Positions 42,817-52,100 of a DNA stretch of 64,000 nucleotides are shown one piece after another. Every line of letters begins with the position of its first letter. Position 1 is the stretch's first letter. A program made the translations under genes and the position numbers. The notes below the pieces were generated by a model, which was not told the origin of the DNA, ran no database searches, and worked only from the letters and a program-made list of their open reading frames with translations. Where the stretch lies: NCBI RefSeq assembly GCF_038433465.1, contig NZ_JAESVF010000011.1, positions 1-64,000 of the forward strand, read 5' to 3'. Origin of the DNA: Galbibacter sp038433465. Its GTDB lineage: Bacteria > Bacteroidota > Bacteroidia > Flavobacteriales > Flavobacteriaceae.

Positions 42817-45800
42817 ATGAAAAAAAACCTAAGTAAATGTCATAAATTAATTATGCGTATTTCTACTTATTACATCATAATATTCTTAGGATTGCATAGT
42901 TTGTTTGCCACAGAAATGAACGGGCAGGCATTAAGAAGTTCTAACATTTTGTTAGAAAAGAACAGTTATAAACTCGACGAGTTATTTAAAATAATTGAAG
43001 CAGAAACTACTTATAATTTTGTTATTTCTGAAGACCGATTAAACACTGAAACTACAGTAAATACAATAGCTGGAGAAGTTAATTTATTGTATTTGTTAGA
43101 AACAATTTCTAAAGAAAAGCAATTGCGCTTTTATCGTGTAAACGAATTGATAAGCGTGTCAAAAATTAAAAATTATCCAGTTAGAGAGAAAGTTCAGGTC
43201 ATAGAGCAAATGTCAATTTCTGGTACCGTGGTAGACCAAGAAGGGGTGCCATTACCAGGTGCTACGGTTCAAATAAACAACCAAGCTATTGGTGTTGTAA
43301 CCGATTTTAATGGCGCTTTTACCGTTTCAGCTAAAAAAGGCGATGAAATAAAAATTACTTACGTTGGTTTTTTGCCAAATACTTTTACTGTAGGCGACCA
43401 AACACATTACGAAGTTAAACTATCGCAAGATGTTTCTGAACTAGACGAAGTGGTTGTAACCGCTCTAGGAATTAAACGGGAAGAAAAAATGTTAGGTTTC
43501 TCTCAGGAAACTGTAGAGTCTGAGAAGTTAGACCAAGCTATGCCGACAAACTGGTCGTCTGGATTAAAAGGAAAAGTTGCAGGATTAAATATTGTTTCTG
43601 CAGGGTCTGGACCTATTAATTCTCAGCAAATTACGTTAAGAGGAAATAGTTCTTTCGATTTAAATGGGAATTATGCGTTGGTTGTAGTCGACGGAGTGCC
43701 TGTTAATACTGAAATGACAACATCTGGATCTAGTACTGCATATACTGGCGCAGATTCACCTATTGACTATGGTAATGCTATATCCGACTTAAATTTGGAA
43801 GATATTGAAAGTGTTTCCGTTTTAAAAGGACCAGGAGCTGCTGCATTATACGGAAGTAGAGCTGCAAATGGAGTTTTAATGATTACAACCAAATCTGGAA
43901 AGAGTAGTAAAGGATTAGGAGTAACTTTCGATTCTAGTACTTCATTTGATGTAATTCAACGTTGGCCAGATTACCAATATAAATATGGACAAGGAACAGG
44001 AAAGTACTTTGATGAAGATGGAAATCCATATTATTCGTATGGGATGTCTGAGGATGGAGGAAATACAGGATCTACAAGTAGTGCTTGGGGTCCAGCGTTT
44101 AATGGACAGTATTATTACCAATACGATCCTACTTTAGAAGGTCAATCTGCTGAGCGCCAACTTTGGCAATCATATAAAGATAATAGAAAAGATTTTTGGA
44201 GAACAGGAGTAACCAATATTAATAATATATCAATTCAAGGTGGGGGTGAAAATGGCTCTATGCGCGCTTCTATTGGATACACCAAAAATGAATGGATAAT
44301 GCCTAATACCGGGTTTGATAGAATAACTGCTTCTATTAATTCTAAATACAAAATCTCCAAATATGTAGACTTAGGAGCTGTGATAAATTATACAAATAGA
44401 TCGAGCGATAATCTACCAAGTACCGGATATAATAACGGATCTATAGCATATTTTATGATTTTCCAAAATCCAAATGTAGATTTAGAATGGTACCGTCCAA
44501 TTTGGCAAGAAGGAAAGGAAGATATTCAACAAATACAGCCTTTTAGTTCATACATAGATAACCCATATTTAATTGCTTATGAATCTTTAAATACATTGGA
44601 GAGCAATCAAATAGTTGGAAATATTAATGCCAATATACATTTAGGGAAAAACTTAGATTTATTAGTTAGAACTTCTTTAAATACTTACAATCAAGATAGA
44701 GAGTTGAAACGTCCATATAGTATAAATCGTTATGCAGAGGGATATTATGGAAATCAAGATGTTTTTAAACAAGAAATCAATAATGACTTTCTATTATCAT
44801 ACGATAAAAATTTTTCTAAAAAGTTTGGATTTAAAATGTCGGTTGGAGGTAACAACCGTATAGAAAAACGTAGATATACATCAACATCCGTAACAGGTTT
44901 AGTTGTTCCAGGAGTTTATAAGTTAGCAAACGGAAAAAGTAGCCCTTCAATATCTACATCCGATTATGACAAAAAAGTAAACAGTTTATACGGGTTAGCA
45001 ACATTTTCATTTAACGACCAAATTTTTGTTGATGTTACGGGGCGTAACGATTGGTCGAGCACATTACCGCAAGATAATTGGTCGTTTTTTTATCCTTCGG
45101 TAAACACAAGTTTTATTTTATCAGATATATTTAATTTGAAAGGGAATACATTAGACTATCTTAAATATAGATTTTCTTATGCACAGGTAGGGAATGATAC
45201 CGATCCATATCAAACAAGTAAATATTATAATAATAGCGATTTTGCTAGCTCAGCTACTGTTCCTTCAACATTATACAATCCTAATTTAAAACCAGAATTA
45301 TCAACAAGTTTCGAAACAGGAATTGAAGCAAAGTTCTTTAAAAACAGATTAAGTTTAGATGCTACAATTTACCAAATTGAGACTGAAAATCAAGTAATTC
45401 AATTAGATCTAGATTACAACACAGGATATAGTTCAACGTTTGTAAATTCAGGAAGTGTTAGAAATAGAGGAATTGAGTTAACACTAGAAGGAAAAATTAT
45501 AAAGAATAAGAAATTTGATTGGAGTTCGACTGTAACTTGGTCTAAAAACCAAGGAAGAGTATCCGATTTACCAGATGAGGTGGATAATGAATTTTTAATT
45601 GATTCTGGAGGAAATGCTTATATGATTGCTAAAGTCGGTGAATCCCCAACTGCAATCTATGGATATGGTTTTGTACGTTCTCCCGATGGAGAGATTGTAT
45701 ACGATGAAGGGGGATTACCAGCATATCCAGCATCAGGAGATTTTCAATACATAGGAGATGCAATGCCAGACTGGAGAGCAGGTTGGTACAATAAGTTTAA

Positions 45801-46302
45801 ATTTGGAAACTTTACAGCTGGAATAACAATTGATGGTCAATATGGCGGAATCGTATATTCTCAAACACACCATAAATTGGTTCAGCAAGGAAAACTCACC
45901 TCTACATATTACGGTAGAGATACTGGTTATATAGTAGGAGAAGGGGTTGTAGATAATGGCGATGGGACTTATTCGCCAAATACAACTGAAGTAGTTACAC
46001 CAGATTGGTACAATCGTTATTATAGACGTGCCAATGTTGAATCGAACTCTTTTGATGCTTCTTATATAAAACTTCGAGAAGTTAGTATTCAATATTCATT
46101 ACCGAAAAAATGGCTGACAAGTTCAGCAATTCAAGGGGTAGATATTTCTTTATACGGAAGTAATTTATTAATGATAACCGACTTCCCAATCTACGATCCA
46201 GAAACTGCAGCTTTGAATGGGAATAGAATTATGCCAGGTGTAGAAATGGGGCAAATGCCATCTCCAGCAAACTATGGAGTTAATCTAAAAGTAAAATTAT
46301 AA
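42817..46302 (+). CDS. SusC-type TonB-dependent transducer/transporter with STN domain
   Basis: The 1161-residue protein has a signal region (RISTYYIIIFLGLHSLFA), an STN signalling domain (about 43-120; SYKLDELFKIIEAETTYNF, LLYLLETISKEKQLRFYRV), a carboxypeptidase-regulatory-like domain (about 128-215; ISGTVVDQEGVPLPGATVQI), the TonB box EVVVTALGIKREEK, a plug (YALVVVDGVPVN, GPGAAALYGSRAANGVLMITT) and a long barrel. The STN domain contacts FecR, so this SusC both imports a nutrient and reports its presence. It forms a pair with the SusD gene 87 bp downstream. The substrate is unknown; the phosphoesterase in the same run suggests a phosphorylated compound. Confidence 0.95.
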   Translation: MKKNLSKCHKLIMRISTYYIIIFLGLHSLFATEMNGQALRSSNILLEKNSYKLDELFKIIEAETTYNFVISEDRLNTETTVNTIAGEVNLLYLLETISKEKQLRFYRVNELISVSKIKNYPVREKVQVIEQMSISGTVVDQEGVPLPGATVQINNQAIGVVTDFNGAFTVSAKKGDEIKITYVGFLPNTFTVGDQTHYEVKLSQDVSELDEVVVTALGIKREEKMLGFSQETVESEKLDQAMPTNWSSGLKGKVAGLNIVSAGSGPINSQQITLRGNSSFDLNGNYALVVVDGVPVNTEMTTSGSSTAYTGADSPIDYGNAISDLNLEDIESVSVLKGPGAAALYGSRAANGVLMITTKSGKSSKGLGVTFDSSTSFDVIQRWPDYQYKYGQGTGKYFDEDGNPYYSYGMSEDGGNTGSTSSAWGPAFNGQYYYQYDPTLEGQSAERQLWQSYKDNRKDFWRTGVTNINNISIQGGGENGSMRASIGYTKNEWIMPNTGFDRITASINSKYKISKYVDLGAVINYTNRSSDNLPSTGYNNGSIAYFMIFQNPNVDLEWYRPIWQEGKEDIQQIQPFSSYIDNPYLIAYESLNTLESNQIVGNINANIHLGKNLDLLVRTSLNTYNQDRELKRPYSINRYAEGYYGNQDVFKQEINNDFLLSYDKNFSKKFGFKMSVGGNNRIEKRRYTSTSVTGLVVPGVYKLANGKSSPSISTSDYDKKVNSLYGLATFSFNDQIFVDVTGRNDWSSTLPQDNWSFFYPSVNTSFILSDIFNLKGNTLDYLKYRFSYAQVGNDTDPYQTSKYYNNSDFASSATVPSTLYNPNLKPELSTSFETGIEAKFFKNRLSLDATIYQIETENQVIQLDLDYNTGYSSTFVNSGSVRNRGIELTLEGKIIKNKKFDWSSTVTWSKNQGRVSDLPDEVDNEFLIDSGGNAYMIAKVGESPTAIYGYGFVRSPDGEIVYDEGGLPAYPASGDFQYIGDAMPDWRAGWYNKFKFGNFTAGITIDGQYGGIVYSQTHHKLVQQGKLTSTYYGRDTGYIVGEGVVDNGDGTYSPNTTEVVTPDWYNRYYRRANVESNSFDASYIKLREVSIQYSLPKKWLTSSAIQGVDISLYGSNLLMITDFPIYDPETAALNGNRIMPGVEMGQMPSPANYGVNLKVKL

Positions 46303-46309
46303 TCATATG

Positions 46310-46358
46310 AAATACTCATCATTTTAATCTAATTATACAAAGTTGATGATGGGTATTT
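46310..46358 (+). terminator. terminator-like hairpin between susC and susD
   Basis: AAATACTCATCAT (46310-46322) pairs with ATGATGGGTATTT (46346-46358) with one mismatch, followed by a T-run. Partial termination would change the SusC:SusD ratio. Confidence 0.45.
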
Positions 46359-46389
46359 TTTTATGATAATCTAAAACAAAATATAACAG

Positions 46390-47820
46390 ATGAAAAATAA
46401 AATTATAGTATTATTCAGCATCTTATTTATAACTGTCATCACTTCATGTACTGGAGATTTTGAAGAATTAAATGACGACCCAAATAGAATTTCAGAAATA
46501 AGTCCAGGGACTTTATTAAATCCTATTATTTATGGCATAGCTTCTCATAATGCAGGACGAAGTGATGCTATTACATTTAATTTAATGCAAGTTTCGCTTC
46601 CGTTTCCTAGTATTTCTGGAGGTTTACATCGTTATGATGTCAGCTTAGGAATTGGAAATTCATCATGGGATAATTATTTTAAATGGGCGCAAAATATTAA
46701 AGAAATGCACAAGGCTGCTGAAGAGCGTGATGATGAAAATTATAAAGCTATTGCATTAACTCTAAATGCGTTGGTATATGCTAATTTAACCGATCTTTTT
46801 GGTCCTGTGCCAATGCAAGAAGCTTCTAGTGCTGAAGAAGGTATTCTTTATCCAAGTTTTGACGATCAAGAAACTATATATAACACATTGTTAGCAGATT
46901 TAGAAAAAGCAAATACGTTGTACAATATTTCAGAGGCGATGGTATATGAATCTGATATATTATTTGGGAATGATGTAGAAAAGTGGCAAAAATTCACTAA
47001 TTCATTGCACCTGAGATTGTTATTGAGACTTTCAAATAGAACTGAGTTAAAAGTTTACGATAAGTTAGCCACTATAATAAATAATCCATCCAAATATCCT
47101 GTTTTTGAGAACACAGAAGAATCAGCAATTTTAAAAGTAACTGGTGAAACTCCTAATGTTTCTCCGTGGGGTAGACCTCAAGATTTTAGATTAAGCACTA
47201 AAGTAGCTTCATTCTTTATTGATAATTTAAATGAATGGAATGACCCTAGAAGAGCTGTAATTGCAACAGAAGCCGATATAGATGGAGAACATATAGGTTA
47301 TAAAGGAATTCCAAGTGCTTATGAAGGTTTAGATTCTCAATTTGAATACAATGCTTCTACTTTGAATATAGAACAAGTTACAAATCCGATGAATATATTT
47401 TTAATGACTTATGCTGAAGTCGAGTTTATTAAAGCTGAGGTTGCTCAAAAAGGATATATCTCGAATGCTGAATTGCATTACAATAATGCAGTTTCTGCTG
47501 CAATAGAACAATTAGAGGTCGAAATTACAAATGAATATTTTGAAAATTCAGCGGTAGCATATAATGGTTCATTAGAACAAATAATGCTTCAAAAATACTA
47601 TGCACTGTATTTTACAGATTATCAACAATGGTTTGAATACCGAAGAACTGGTTTGCCAGAATTACCAACTACTGCTGCGATGGAAAATAATGCAGTGATG
47701 CCTTCAAGATTATATTATCCTAGTGATTTAGCTATCGGAAACCCAAGTGGGTATGCACAAGGTGTAGAAATGTTAGGAGGTACAGATGATATTAATGTAA
47801 AAGTTTGGTGGGATAAATAA
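46390..47820 (+). CDS. SusD/RagB-family outer-membrane lipoprotein (SusD-like_2 type)
   Basis: The 476-residue lipoprotein has signal IIVLFSILFITVITSC (Cys about 20) and FEELNDDPNRISEISPGTLLNPIIY, the opening of the SusD-like_2 subgroup. The rest matches that subgroup: MHKAAEERDDENYKAIALTL, LFGPVPMQEA, NDVEKWQKFTNSLHLRLLLRLSNR, MTYAEVEFIKAEVAQKG and QKYYALYFTDYQQWFEYRRTG. It is the surface lid of the preceding SusC. This subgroup is less often tied to polysaccharides than classical SusD and also occurs with peptide or small-molecule importers. A hairpin terminator follows 4 bp after the stop codon. Confidence 0.93.
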   Translation: MKNKIIVLFSILFITVITSCTGDFEELNDDPNRISEISPGTLLNPIIYGIASHNAGRSDAITFNLMQVSLPFPSISGGLHRYDVSLGIGNSSWDNYFKWAQNIKEMHKAAEERDDENYKAIALTLNALVYANLTDLFGPVPMQEASSAEEGILYPSFDDQETIYNTLLADLEKANTLYNISEAMVYESDILFGNDVEKWQKFTNSLHLRLLLRLSNRTELKVYDKLATIINNPSKYPVFENTEESAILKVTGETPNVSPWGRPQDFRLSTKVASFFIDNLNEWNDPRRAVIATEADIDGEHIGYKGIPSAYEGLDSQFEYNASTLNIEQVTNPMNIFLMTYAEVEFIKAEVAQKGYISNAELHYNNAVSAAIEQLEVEITNEYFENSAVAYNGSLEQIMLQKYYALYFTDYQQWFEYRRTGLPELPTTAAMENNAVMPSRLYYPSDLAIGNPSGYAQGVEMLGGTDDINVKVWWDK

Positions 47821-47823
47821 TTT

Positions 47824-47858
47824 AATATGGGTGTTTAAGCTTTCTAAACACCCATATT
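47824..47858 (+). terminator. hairpin after the second susD
   Basis: AATATGGGTGTTTA (47824-47837) pairs perfectly with TAAACACCCATATT (47845-47858). Few T's follow, so read-through into the phosphoesterase gene is plausible. Confidence 0.65.
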
Positions 47859-47905
47859 TCCCCATAGATTTTAGAATGCAGACAATAAAATAAAACCTAA
47901 ATAAA

Positions 47906-49498
47906 ATGAAAAAAACAATCTTATCTCTTGCGACTTGTTTGTTAGCAGTGCTATCCTATGGGCAAGATACCGTAAAAGGTTATGTGTACAACGATGCCAA
48001 TAAAAACGGAAAGAAAGATAAAAAAGAACTAGGGATTGAGGGCGTAGCTGTTACAAATGGAGTAGAAGTTGTGCAAACGGATAAAAACGGTGCGTACAAA
48101 CTTCCGCTTAGTGACGATGCTATAATTTCGGTGATAAAACCAGCTTATTATGCATTCAATGTAAATGAAGATAATCTTTCTCAGTTTTTCTATATTCATA
48201 AACCAAAGGGTTCTCCAAAAACCGAATTTCAAGGAGTGCTTCCAACTGGAAAATTACCTAAAGAAGTTAATTTCGGACTTATTCCTTCTGTAAAAACAGA
48301 CAATTTCAAAGCGCTTATTTTTGGCGATCCACAGCCGTATACGCTTGCAGAAGTTGATTACTTTGCGCGTGGTGTTGTGGCTGATGTTACAAACACTCAA
48401 GATGTTGTTTTTGGGTTGAGTTTAGGAGATTTAGTAGGAAACGACTTAAGCTTGTTTAACCCTTATATCAAAGCTGTTAAGCAACTTGGACTTCCGTGGT
48501 ATAATTTACTAGGAAATCACGATTTAAACTTTGATGCTGAAGAAGATGCTTTGGCTGACGAGACTTACGAAGCACATTTTGGTCCTGCCAATTACGCTTT
48601 TAATGAAGGGAAAGTGCATTTCATTGTTTTAGATAATGTGTTGTATCCAGACCCTCGCGATCATAAGAGTTATTGGGGCGGATTTAGAAAAGATCAGCTA
48701 GAATTTGTTAAAAATGACTTGAAGTATGTGCCAAAAGATCATTTAATTGTTTTGGCGTTCCATATTCCAATTAGCGAGCCAGATGGCGACACTTACAGAG
48801 ATGAAGATCGTCAGCAATTATTCGATTTGTTAAAAGACTATCCAAATACACTTTCGTTATCGGCACATACGCATATTCAGCGACAAGATTTTTTTGATAA
48901 AGAATCTGGTTGGCATCAAGAAAAACCACACCATCATTACAATGTCGGAACAACTTCTGGCGATTGGTATTCAGGGAAATTAGATGAAAACGGAATTCCA
49001 ATTTCAATCATGCGCGATGGTACTCCAAAGGGTTATGCGTTTATCAATTTTGAAGGAAATCAGTACAACGTAAAATATAAAGTCGCAGGAAAATCTGCCG
49101 ATCATCAAATGAATATTTTCGTGCCGAAAGTTGTAGCTGAAGGTAGAAATAGCAAAGCTGGAATTTATGTAAACTTTTTTATAGGAAGTGAGCATGATGA
49201 GGTTTTATACCGTGTTGATGAAGGGGAGTGGAAACCTATGAAATTTGTTGACGAGGAAGACCCTAACTACGAAGTTTTGGTGTACGAATGGGATACTACC
49301 GACAAATTGATGCCTGGTAGACGCTCTTCAAACCCAATCAATTCAAAACATTTATGGAGAGGAAGTATTCCAACAAAACTAAAAACAGGGAAGCATATTA
49401 TCGAGGTCAAAGCAACCGATATGTACGGAAATACCTATACAGAAACTGCTAGTTACCGTTTGGAAGCTCCAATACAAACTGCTGTAAATGCCAATTAA
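47906..49498 (+). CDS. exported calcineurin-like phosphoesterase with N- and C-terminal accessory domains
   Basis: The 530-residue protein has a signal peptide (1-19, ...LAVLSYG), an N-terminal Ig/SdrD-like domain (about 24-128; VKGYVYNDANKNGKKDKKEL), a central metallophosphoesterase domain (about 134-330) and a C-terminal beta domain (about 345-520). Metal ligands are visible: GDPQ (140-143; Gln where many have His), GDLVG (174-178), GNHD (203-206), FHIPI and SAHTH. It is exported and follows SusC/SusD on the same strand, so it may release phosphate or trim a phosphorylated ligand before import. The natural substrate (phospholipid head group, teichoic-type polymer, nucleotide) cannot be read from sequence. 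Confidence 0.92.
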   Translation: MKKTILSLATCLLAVLSYGQDTVKGYVYNDANKNGKKDKKELGIEGVAVTNGVEVVQTDKNGAYKLPLSDDAIISVIKPAYYAFNVNEDNLSQFFYIHKPKGSPKTEFQGVLPTGKLPKEVNFGLIPSVKTDNFKALIFGDPQPYTLAEVDYFARGVVADVTNTQDVVFGLSLGDLVGNDLSLFNPYIKAVKQLGLPWYNLLGNHDLNFDAEEDALADETYEAHFGPANYAFNEGKVHFIVLDNVLYPDPRDHKSYWGGFRKDQLEFVKNDLKYVPKDHLIVLAFHIPISEPDGDTYRDEDRQQLFDLLKDYPNTLSLSAHTHIQRQDFFDKESGWHQEKPHHHYNVGTTSGDWYSGKLDENGIPISIMRDGTPKGYAFINFEGNQYNVKYKVAGKSADHQMNIFVPKVVAEGRNSKAGIYVNFFIGSEHDEVLYRVDEGEWKPMKFVDEEDPNYEVLVYEWDTTDKLMPGRRSSNPINSKHLWRGSIPTKLKTGKHIIEVKATDMYGNTYTETASYRLEAPIQTAVNAN

Positions 49499-49575
49499 AA
49501 TTTAAACTTCAATTCAAGGAGTTTCATTTGTGTACTTTTCGGAGAACCCGTAAAAGTAATTGATTTTTTTCCAAG

Positions 49576-49602
49576 AAGTCCTGCGATTATTTCGCAGGAC
49601 TT
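49576..49602 (+). terminator. intrinsic terminator after the phosphoesterase gene
   Basis: AAGTCCTGCGA (49576-49586) pairs perfectly with TCGCAGGACTT (49592-49602), separating the SusCD-phosphoesterase unit from the sigma gene. Confidence 0.8.
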
Positions 49603-49729
49603 TATGCTGTAATTTTTAGCTGATACTATTTTTCATTCTTGAAAATTGAAAATCGATTTACGCTAACATAGCTTACAGTTTACTTTAAATTAACAAGAAA
49701 CGGATACATATTTATTTATTTTGGGCAAG

Positions 49730-50290
49730 ATGAATACAGCCACAAACAACACCATAAACCAACTCATGACACGTGTGAAAAAAGATGATGAAAATGCATT
49801 TCATCAACTCTTTCAGCAATTATGGGAACCGTTATTTGTGCTTGCTAAATCTATTTTGAATGATGAAGTAGTGGCAAAAGATTTAGTCCAAGAAGTGTGG
49901 ATTGACTTTTGGGAGCGGAGAAAAAAAATAGAAACTACCAACATCGAGGCTTATCTCAAACAGGCCATAAAATACCGTGTGTATAAAGAACTTCGCAGAA
50001 AACCATTAAGTGGTGAACATAAAGAGTTTTTAAATGAAATCACAACCGAATTAACTCCTCAAGACGAATTAATTTTTAAGCAAACAAACAAAGCATTAGC
50101 AAATAGTATTCAAGAATTACCAGAACGTTGCAGAGAGATTTTTCAATTGAGTAGGGAAGAAAATTTAACAAATCAAGAAATCGCTCAACAATTGAATATA
50201 TCTAAACGCACCGTCGAAACACATATTTCGCATGCTTTAAAAAGTTTACGTATGCGACTTACTTCATTTTTATTTGGACTGATGTTCTAA
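49730..50290 (+). CDS. ECF-type RNA polymerase sigma factor, likely partner of the FecR/SusC locus
   Basis: This 186-residue sigma factor counts from the ATG at 49730 (an upstream TTG at 49721 adds three residues). Region 2 reads FHQLFQQLWEPLFVLAKSIL, then AKDLVQEVWIDFWERRKKIE; region 4 reads LPERCREIFQLSREENLTNQ and ISKRTVETHISHALKSLRMR. This is the Bacteroidota FecI-like type that works with FecR proteins (here at 41742) and STN-SusC transducers. Sigma genes usually precede fecR; here it is at the far end of the locus, behind a terminator, so it must have its own promoter. Confidence 0.92.
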   Translation: MNTATNNTINQLMTRVKKDDENAFHQLFQQLWEPLFVLAKSILNDEVVAKDLVQEVWIDFWERRKKIETTNIEAYLKQAIKYRVYKELRRKPLSGEHKEFLNEITTELTPQDELIFKQTNKALANSIQELPERCREIFQLSREENLTNQEIAQQLNISKRTVETHISHALKSLRMRLTSFLFGLMF

Positions 50291-50635
50291 AATTTTGAGA
50301 TTGAATAATTAAAAGATTCCCTATTTAACGTGAGTCCGACGTAAGAATGATGAGTATAAGTGGTGAAATCGACCTATTTAAAAAGTATTGAAAATCAAGG
50401 AAGCAGCGTGGGCTGATAGATAAAAAGCTGTTTGAGCGAAGCGAGTTCTTTTTATCTGTGGCGGGGGATTCCGTAGATTTTCTGATGTTTTTTAAATCAG
50501 TCTTGACTTTTTTGTTTCGTTTTTGTGTCAAGACAAAAACGGAATAGATGTTAAATAGTTGAAATACAAATATTTAAAGCCTGTTTATATTAAAAATTAT
50601 ATCGAACTGATGTTATTTAGCAAAATATCTTTCTT
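50291..50635. other. intergenic region with repeat family 2
   Basis: The 345-bp gap between convergent genes consists mostly of structured repeat copy 2 (50369-50539) in AT-rich sequence. I see no gene. Confidence 0.6.
50369..50539 (-). repeat. structured dispersed repeat family 2, copy 2
   Basis: This is the inverted counterpart of 39672-39846. Stem 2 is GATAAAAAG (50419-50427) with CTTTTTATC (50448-50456). Stem 1 is TCTTGAC/GTCAAGA at the right end. The segments CGACCTATTTAAA, ATTGAAAATCAAGGAAGC and TCAGTCTTGACTTTTTTGTT are shared with copy 1. Confidence 0.75.
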
Positions 50636-51874
50636 TTAATCAACATTATGTTCTGTATTCATCATCGAAGGTTTACCTTGTAATTGTGCGGCAGCATCTA
50701 CCGTGAAAGTTCCATTTGTTACAATTTCATCACCTGATTTTAGTCCACTTAAAACCGTATAGGTGTTGTCATTTTGACTTTCAATCTCAATTTCACGCAT
50801 TTCAAAAGTAGGTGTTTCCCCAGGCTGTTTGAGATACACTAAAGAGCGTTTTCCTGTCCACATCACTGCAGAGGAAGGAATGGTTAAATCGCTCTCTGTT
50901 GAAGTTTCGATAGTCGGAATTTTTCCTTCGATAAACATGCCTGGTTTAAAAAAGCCATCTTTGTTTTCGAGCACTGTACGAACTTCTACCGTTCGTGTTT
51001 CTGAATTTAAGATAGGGTCGATGTAAATAATTTTTTGCTGAAAACTTTTAGTTGGATATGCATTGGTACGAATGTGTATTTCTTGTCCTTTTTCAATTAG
51101 CGGAATTTGTTTTTCATACGCATCAAAAACAGCCCAAACCGTTTGTAAATTTGCCGTTTTGAAAATAGGATTTCCATCCATTACATGGCCCCCTTCAGAC
51201 ACCTCTAAACTGGTAACAACCCCCGAAATGTGCGCATAAATTGTAAAGCGTGTTTTGGCTTTCCCCGTGCTAATAATTTCTTTAATTTCTTTCTCTGGAA
51301 TCATCCAATTCAAAAATTTGTTTTTTACCGCTTCGTATAATTTTGGTTGTGAAGCTTTCATTTTTGAAGCTGTAATAAGCTCTTGTTGCGCACTGACTAA
51401 TTCTGGCGAATATACGATAGCGATAGCTTGTCCCTTTTGTACAGTTTCGCCAATCGATTTAATGTATAATTTTTCAATTCGCGCATTGTAGTGTGCCGAT
51501 TGTGTGTAAGTAGCATTGTCGTTAGGGCGAATACTCCCAGAGAGTTTTAATGCTGAATTTTTTTCTGCGGAATGACCAACAATACTTGTTTGAATATTAG
51601 CCAAAGCCATCGCATTTTCGGTCATGGTAAATTGCGTACTTGATTTGGTGTCTTCAGAAGAAGCCGAAGCAGGAATTAAATCCATCCCACAAAGAGGACA
51701 ATCTCCAGGTTCGGATTGCATAATTTGAGGATGCATAGAGCAAGTCCATAAAGTTTCGGTTTCAGCATGTTCATGCGGAGTTTGCGTTGTATGTGCGCTA
51801 TTTCCAAAGATAAAATATCCTATTAAAAACCCTATAAACACTGCAAGGATGATATAAATGCTATTTTTTTTCAT
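50636..51874 (-). CDS. CusB-type RND periplasmic adaptor with heavy-metal-binding domain
   Basis: The 412-residue membrane-fusion protein links an RND pump to its outer-membrane channel. It begins with an anchor or signal segment (IYIILAVFIGFLIGYFIFG), then a heavy-metal-binding zinc-ribbon-like domain (WTCSMHPQIMQSEPGDCPLC, GMDL; about 43-70), followed by the HlyD-like core: a lipoyl/barrel-sandwich half (IEKLYIKSIGETVQKGQAIA, IVYSPELVSAQQEL), a short helical hairpin and beta-barrel (VWAVFDAYEKQIPLIEKGQE). It is the last gene of the minus-strand copper cluster, behind the P-type ATPase. Copper/silver specificity comes from the CSMHP/CGMDL domain and its neighbours. Confidence 0.93.
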   Translation of the reverse strand: MKKNSIYIILAVFIGFLIGYFIFGNSAHTTQTPHEHAETETLWTCSMHPQIMQSEPGDCPLCGMDLIPASASSEDTKSSTQFTMTENAMALANIQTSIVGHSAEKNSALKLSGSIRPNDNATYTQSAHYNARIEKLYIKSIGETVQKGQAIAIVYSPELVSAQQELITASKMKASQPKLYEAVKNKFLNWMIPEKEIKEIISTGKAKTRFTIYAHISGVVTSLEVSEGGHVMDGNPIFKTANLQTVWAVFDAYEKQIPLIEKGQEIHIRTNAYPTKSFQQKIIYIDPILNSETRTVEVRTVLENKDGFFKPGMFIEGKIPTIETSTESDLTIPSSAVMWTGKRSLVYLKQPGETPTFEMREIEIESQNDNTYTVLSGLKSGDEIVTNGTFTVDAAAQLQGKPSMMNTEHNVD

Positions 51875-51908
51875 TTTTTATTGTTTAATCTTTCAATTCT
51901 ATAATTCT

Positions 51909-51959
51909 GACCTCTTAACTCCGCCTGTCTACCGACAAAGGCAGGATCGAGGTGACAGT
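51909..51959 (+). repeat. dispersed repeat family 1, variant copy D
   Basis: GACCTCTTAACTCCG, the insert CCTGTCTACCGACAAAGGCA, then GGATCGAGGTGACAGT. It is flanked by TTTCAATT-type tracts, as at copy C. Confidence 0.7.
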
Positions 51960-52023
51960 TTGTATGTGTTTAATTTTTCAATACTTTAATTCTTAAATCT
52001 TTCAATTTTTTAAATAGTATTTT

Positions 52024-52100
52024 CAACTACCAACTACCAACTACCAACTACCAACTACCAACTACCAACTACCAACCATCAACTACCAACCATCAATGAT
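52024..52100. repeat. heptanucleotide array (CAACTAC)n at the copA 3' end
   Basis: Seven perfect CAACTAC units are followed by four variants (CAACCAT, CAACTAC, CAACCAT, CAATGAT). The last unit touches the first base of the copA stop codon. Confidence 0.9.

Noticed and set aside
52024..52100. Heptanucleotide array considered as a CRISPR array
   Set aside because: Units are 7 bp with no spacers and there are no cas genes nearby.
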